32,050 nucleotides of DNA from Candidatus Kuenenia stuttgartensis. Its GTDB lineage: Bacteria; Planctomycetota; Planctomycetia; Planctomycetales; Planctomycetaceae. Each line of letters starts with the position of its first letter. Position 1 is the stretch's first letter. The position numbers and the translations under genes were made by a program. A model generated the notes under the pieces. That model was not told where the DNA came from. It saw nothing but the letters and a program-made list of their open reading frames with translations, and searched no databases. The stretch is taken from the NCBI GenBank assembly GCA_945904015.1, contig CAMDPK010000084.1, forward strand, positions 1 to 32,050. The letters are read 5' to 3'. Below, piece after piece: positions 30,591 through 32,050 of the stretch.

Positions 30591-31337
30591 ATGCAATTGA
30601 AATGCGGGCAATGCGGAGCACCGTTCCGCGAGGCGGACTTGCAGCTCGATCGCAGCATCGCCGTCTGCTCGGCCTGCGGCAGTGTGCAACGCTTGGCGGG
30701 ATCAACTACGGTGGCCGCCCCAGACGTTTCCGAAACTCCAGCCAACCGCAAATCTCAAGGAGACGTGCCGGTCCCGGATCGCTTCACCGTCGAAGACAAC
30801 GGACAGGAATTGATCATTCGGCAGCGCTGGTTTCAATGGGGTCTGCTCTTTCTGTTGTTCTTCGCGATCGCATGGGACAGCTTCCTGGTCGGCTGGTATT
30901 CCATGTTTGCTGGTGGCGGTGGGCCTCCAGGTGTGTTCGGCATTGTGTTTTTCGTCTTCCCGATTGCGCACGTCGCGGTCGGAGTCGGCTTGACGTACTT
31001 CGTACTGGCTGGCTTTTTCAATTCGACGGTCATCCGCGTTGCCGAGGGAGTGCTTTCCGTGCGGCACGGCCCGCTGCCATGGCGCGGCAATCTCGACTTG
31101 CCGATCGACGGGATCGAGCAGATCTACTGCCAGAACAAGCTCCGCACGAGTCGTGATGACGACGGCCGCACGACGACCTCGATGCAGTACGAAGTCCACG
31201 CTGTCGTCGAGGGCCAGAAAAGAAAGCTGCTGGGTGGACTGCACGAAGCCGATCACGCACTGTTTGTCGAACAACGATTGGAACGGTTTCTCAATCTCGA
31301 AGATCGACCGGTTGTCGGTGAGATGACGGTCACGTAA
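30591..31337 (+). CDS. Zinc-ribbon membrane protein of unknown function
   Basis: A 248-residue protein. An N-terminal zinc ribbon has two Cys pairs (C5/C8 and C26/C29) in LKCGQCGAPFRE and VCSACGSVQRL. A Pro/Ala-rich linker follows, then two membrane segments (WGLLFLLFFAIAWDSFLVGW and VFGIVFFVFPIAHVAVGVGL onwards), then a beta-rich soluble part (VIRVAEGVLSVRHGPLPWRG, SMQYEVHAVVEGQKRKLLGG, DHALFVEQRLERFLN) that resembles a PH-like domain. The start at 30591 was chosen because it begins the zinc ribbon and has GAGG upstream; the frame is open to 30504 but that part is repeat sequence. It is followed after 26 bases by an SRPBCC gene. Confidence 0.82.
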   Translation: MQLKCGQCGAPFREADLQLDRSIAVCSACGSVQRLAGSTTVAAPDVSETPANRKSQGDVPVPDRFTVEDNGQELIIRQRWFQWGLLFLLFFAIAWDSFLVGWYSMFAGGGGPPGVFGIVFFVFPIAHVAVGVGLTYFVLAGFFNSTVIRVAEGVLSVRHGPLPWRGNLDLPIDGIEQIYCQNKLRTSRDDDGRTTTSMQYEVHAVVEGQKRKLLGGLHEADHALFVEQRLERFLNLEDRPVVGEMTVT

Positions 31338-31363
31338 CGGCCTGCCAATCAAAGATCAACCCC

Positions 31364-31831
31364 ATGCCGCAGAGGCTTTCACAGTTCATCGAAGCTCCCG
31401 TCGAGACCGTGTTCGCCTGCGTGGCTAATCCGGAGTTGCAGAAGCAGTACAACCCTGACTTCGTGCAAATCATCTATCCCGAAGGCCGCGATCCCGATCG
31501 AGTCGTCGGGGAAAAATTTGTCTATCACTTCCGGCAAGGGGGGCAGATTCATCAGGCGCTCGGCGAGATCATCGCCTTCGAGCCGCCGGAACATCTCGCC
31601 GTCCGCATGGAGGCCGGGATGTGGACCGTAGTCATTGACTATCGCTTCGAGTCAGTTCCCGGTGGCGCTGAGGTGCATCTCGAAGTCGACACGCAATTTC
31701 ATTCGGGGTTCCTGCGATTCCTCAGCGGACTGCTCGGCATGGCCCAGCGCAAAGACCTCCGCCGCCGACTGCATGCGCTGAAAGAATTCGCCGAGCGAAT
31801 CGCTCAATCGCCGGTGGACTCTTCCGAGTGA
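31364..31831 (+). CDS. SRPBCC family protein
   Basis: A 155-residue cytoplasmic protein with the SRPBCC fold pattern: QFIEAPVETVFACVANPELQ at the start, a series of beta strands (GEKFVYHFRQGGQIHQALGE, HLAVRMEAGMWTVVIDYRFE, GAEVHLEVDTQF) and a long C-terminal helix (DLRRRLHALKEFAERIAQ). It is distinct from the SRPBCC protein at 16726. The zinc-ribbon gene lies 26 bases upstream in the same direction, which suggests joint transcription. Ligand unknown. No strong ribosome-binding site is visible. It converges with the TonB-receptor-like gene, with a gap of 7 bases. Confidence 0.85.
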   Translation: MPQRLSQFIEAPVETVFACVANPELQKQYNPDFVQIIYPEGRDPDRVVGEKFVYHFRQGGQIHQALGEIIAFEPPEHLAVRMEAGMWTVVIDYRFESVPGGAEVHLEVDTQFHSGFLRFLSGLLGMAQRKDLRRRLHALKEFAERIAQSPVDSSE

Positions 31832-31838
31832 ATTCCGG

Positions 31839-32050
31839 TCAGTAATCGAGCTGCATGCCCAGGAAGAAATTCGTGCCGGGTTCAAAAACGGCCGGATTGT
31901 GAACACTTAGAGCTTCGAGGTAGTTCAGGTTCGTGAGGTTCTCGATGCCGCCGCTGAGTTTCAGATGCTTGTTGAATTGCCAGTACCCGCGCAGGTCAAA
32001 CGTCGTGAAGCCGGGGGTTCGCGGTTCGCTGAGTCGGGTGGAAACATGGT
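31839..32050 (-). CDS. TonB-dependent-receptor-like protein, C-terminal end (cut by window edge)
   Basis: Only the last 70 residues are present; the stop codon is TGA at 31841-31839. The frame contains TPGFTTFDLRGYWQFNKHLK, LSGGIENLTNLNYLEALS and a final strand GTNFFLGMQLDY. The pattern of alternating residues in amphipathic strands, the GIENLTNLNY segment (compare G-x-x-N-L-x-N-x-x-Y in receptors) and the C-terminal aromatic Tyr are typical of the end of an outer-membrane TonB-dependent receptor barrel. Such receptors import siderophores, cobalamin or glycans. The ligand and the N-terminal plug are outside the window. Confidence 0.8.
   Translation of the reverse strand, partial: HVSTRLSEPRTPGFTTFDLRGYWQFNKHLKLSGGIENLTNLNYLEALSVHNPAVFEPGTNFFLGMQLDY

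Noticed and set aside
1..32050. CRISPR array
   Set aside because: The repeats found are isolated palindromes; there is no series of regularly spaced direct repeats.

Overview
The window looks like a chromosomal segment of a planctomycete. The evidence is two planctomycete-type DUF1501 proteins, a PSCyt1/DUF1549/DUF1553 (PSD1) protein, a DUF1080-ThuA fusion, a DUF3500 protein, an LRR protein with a Lys/Glu-rich tail, many exported or lipid-anchored proteins of unknown substrate, and moderately GC-rich DNA with loosely packed genes. I see no rRNA, tRNA, CRISPR array, phage module or complete insertion sequence. Family assignments rest on reading motifs in the translated sequence; no database search was possible.

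Layout. 1-3259 (minus): class I fumarase, a Gfo/Idh/MocA oxidoreductase, and the N-terminal part of a DUF1501 protein cut by the window edge. 3445-13549 (plus): five exported proteins in a row (PSD1 cytochrome-type protein, DUF1501 protein, beta-helix protein, propeller/SGNH hydrolase fusion, alpha/beta-hydrolase fusion), probably a module for breaking down complex carbohydrate. 13712-16083: a plus-strand membrane protein convergent with a minus-strand pair (YceI lipoprotein, then a membrane protein). 16269-17169: a large nested palindrome, an HTH remnant and an SRPBCC protein. 17211-20523: an exported propeller protein facing a nitrilase-family amidohydrolase and a NagA-like deacetylase. 20689-23426 (plus): a membrane-anchored redoxin, an exported acyl-esterase-like hydrolase and an SPFH protein. 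23452-28717 (minus): HIT protein, DUF3500 protein, DUF1080-ThuA protein, uracil phosphoribosyltransferase and a dihaem cytochrome-type protein. 28971-31831 (plus): TadE-like pilin protein, LRR/coil protein, zinc-ribbon membrane protein and a second SRPBCC protein. The last 212 bases hold the C-terminus of a TonB-dependent-receptor-like protein on the minus strand.

The most interesting item is the redoxin at 20689-21468. Its reading frame is open from end to end except for one in-frame TGA, which falls exactly where the first Cys of a W-C-x-x-C active site belongs, giving W-[TGA]-G-I-C. A perfect 7-bp hairpin with a G-containing apical loop starts 13 nt after the TGA, the right place for a bacterial SECIS element. 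I read it as an undescribed or at least easily missed selenoprotein (Sec143-Gly-Ile-Cys146) rather than two genes or a pseudogene.

The second theme is palindromes. Nearly every larger gap holds a long, near-perfect inverted repeat of 50-180 bp, and almost every one has a different sequence. One copy lies inside the PSD1 coding region. Another supplies the ribosome-binding site, start codon and first residues of the DUF1501 protein. Several overlap stop codons of neighbouring genes.
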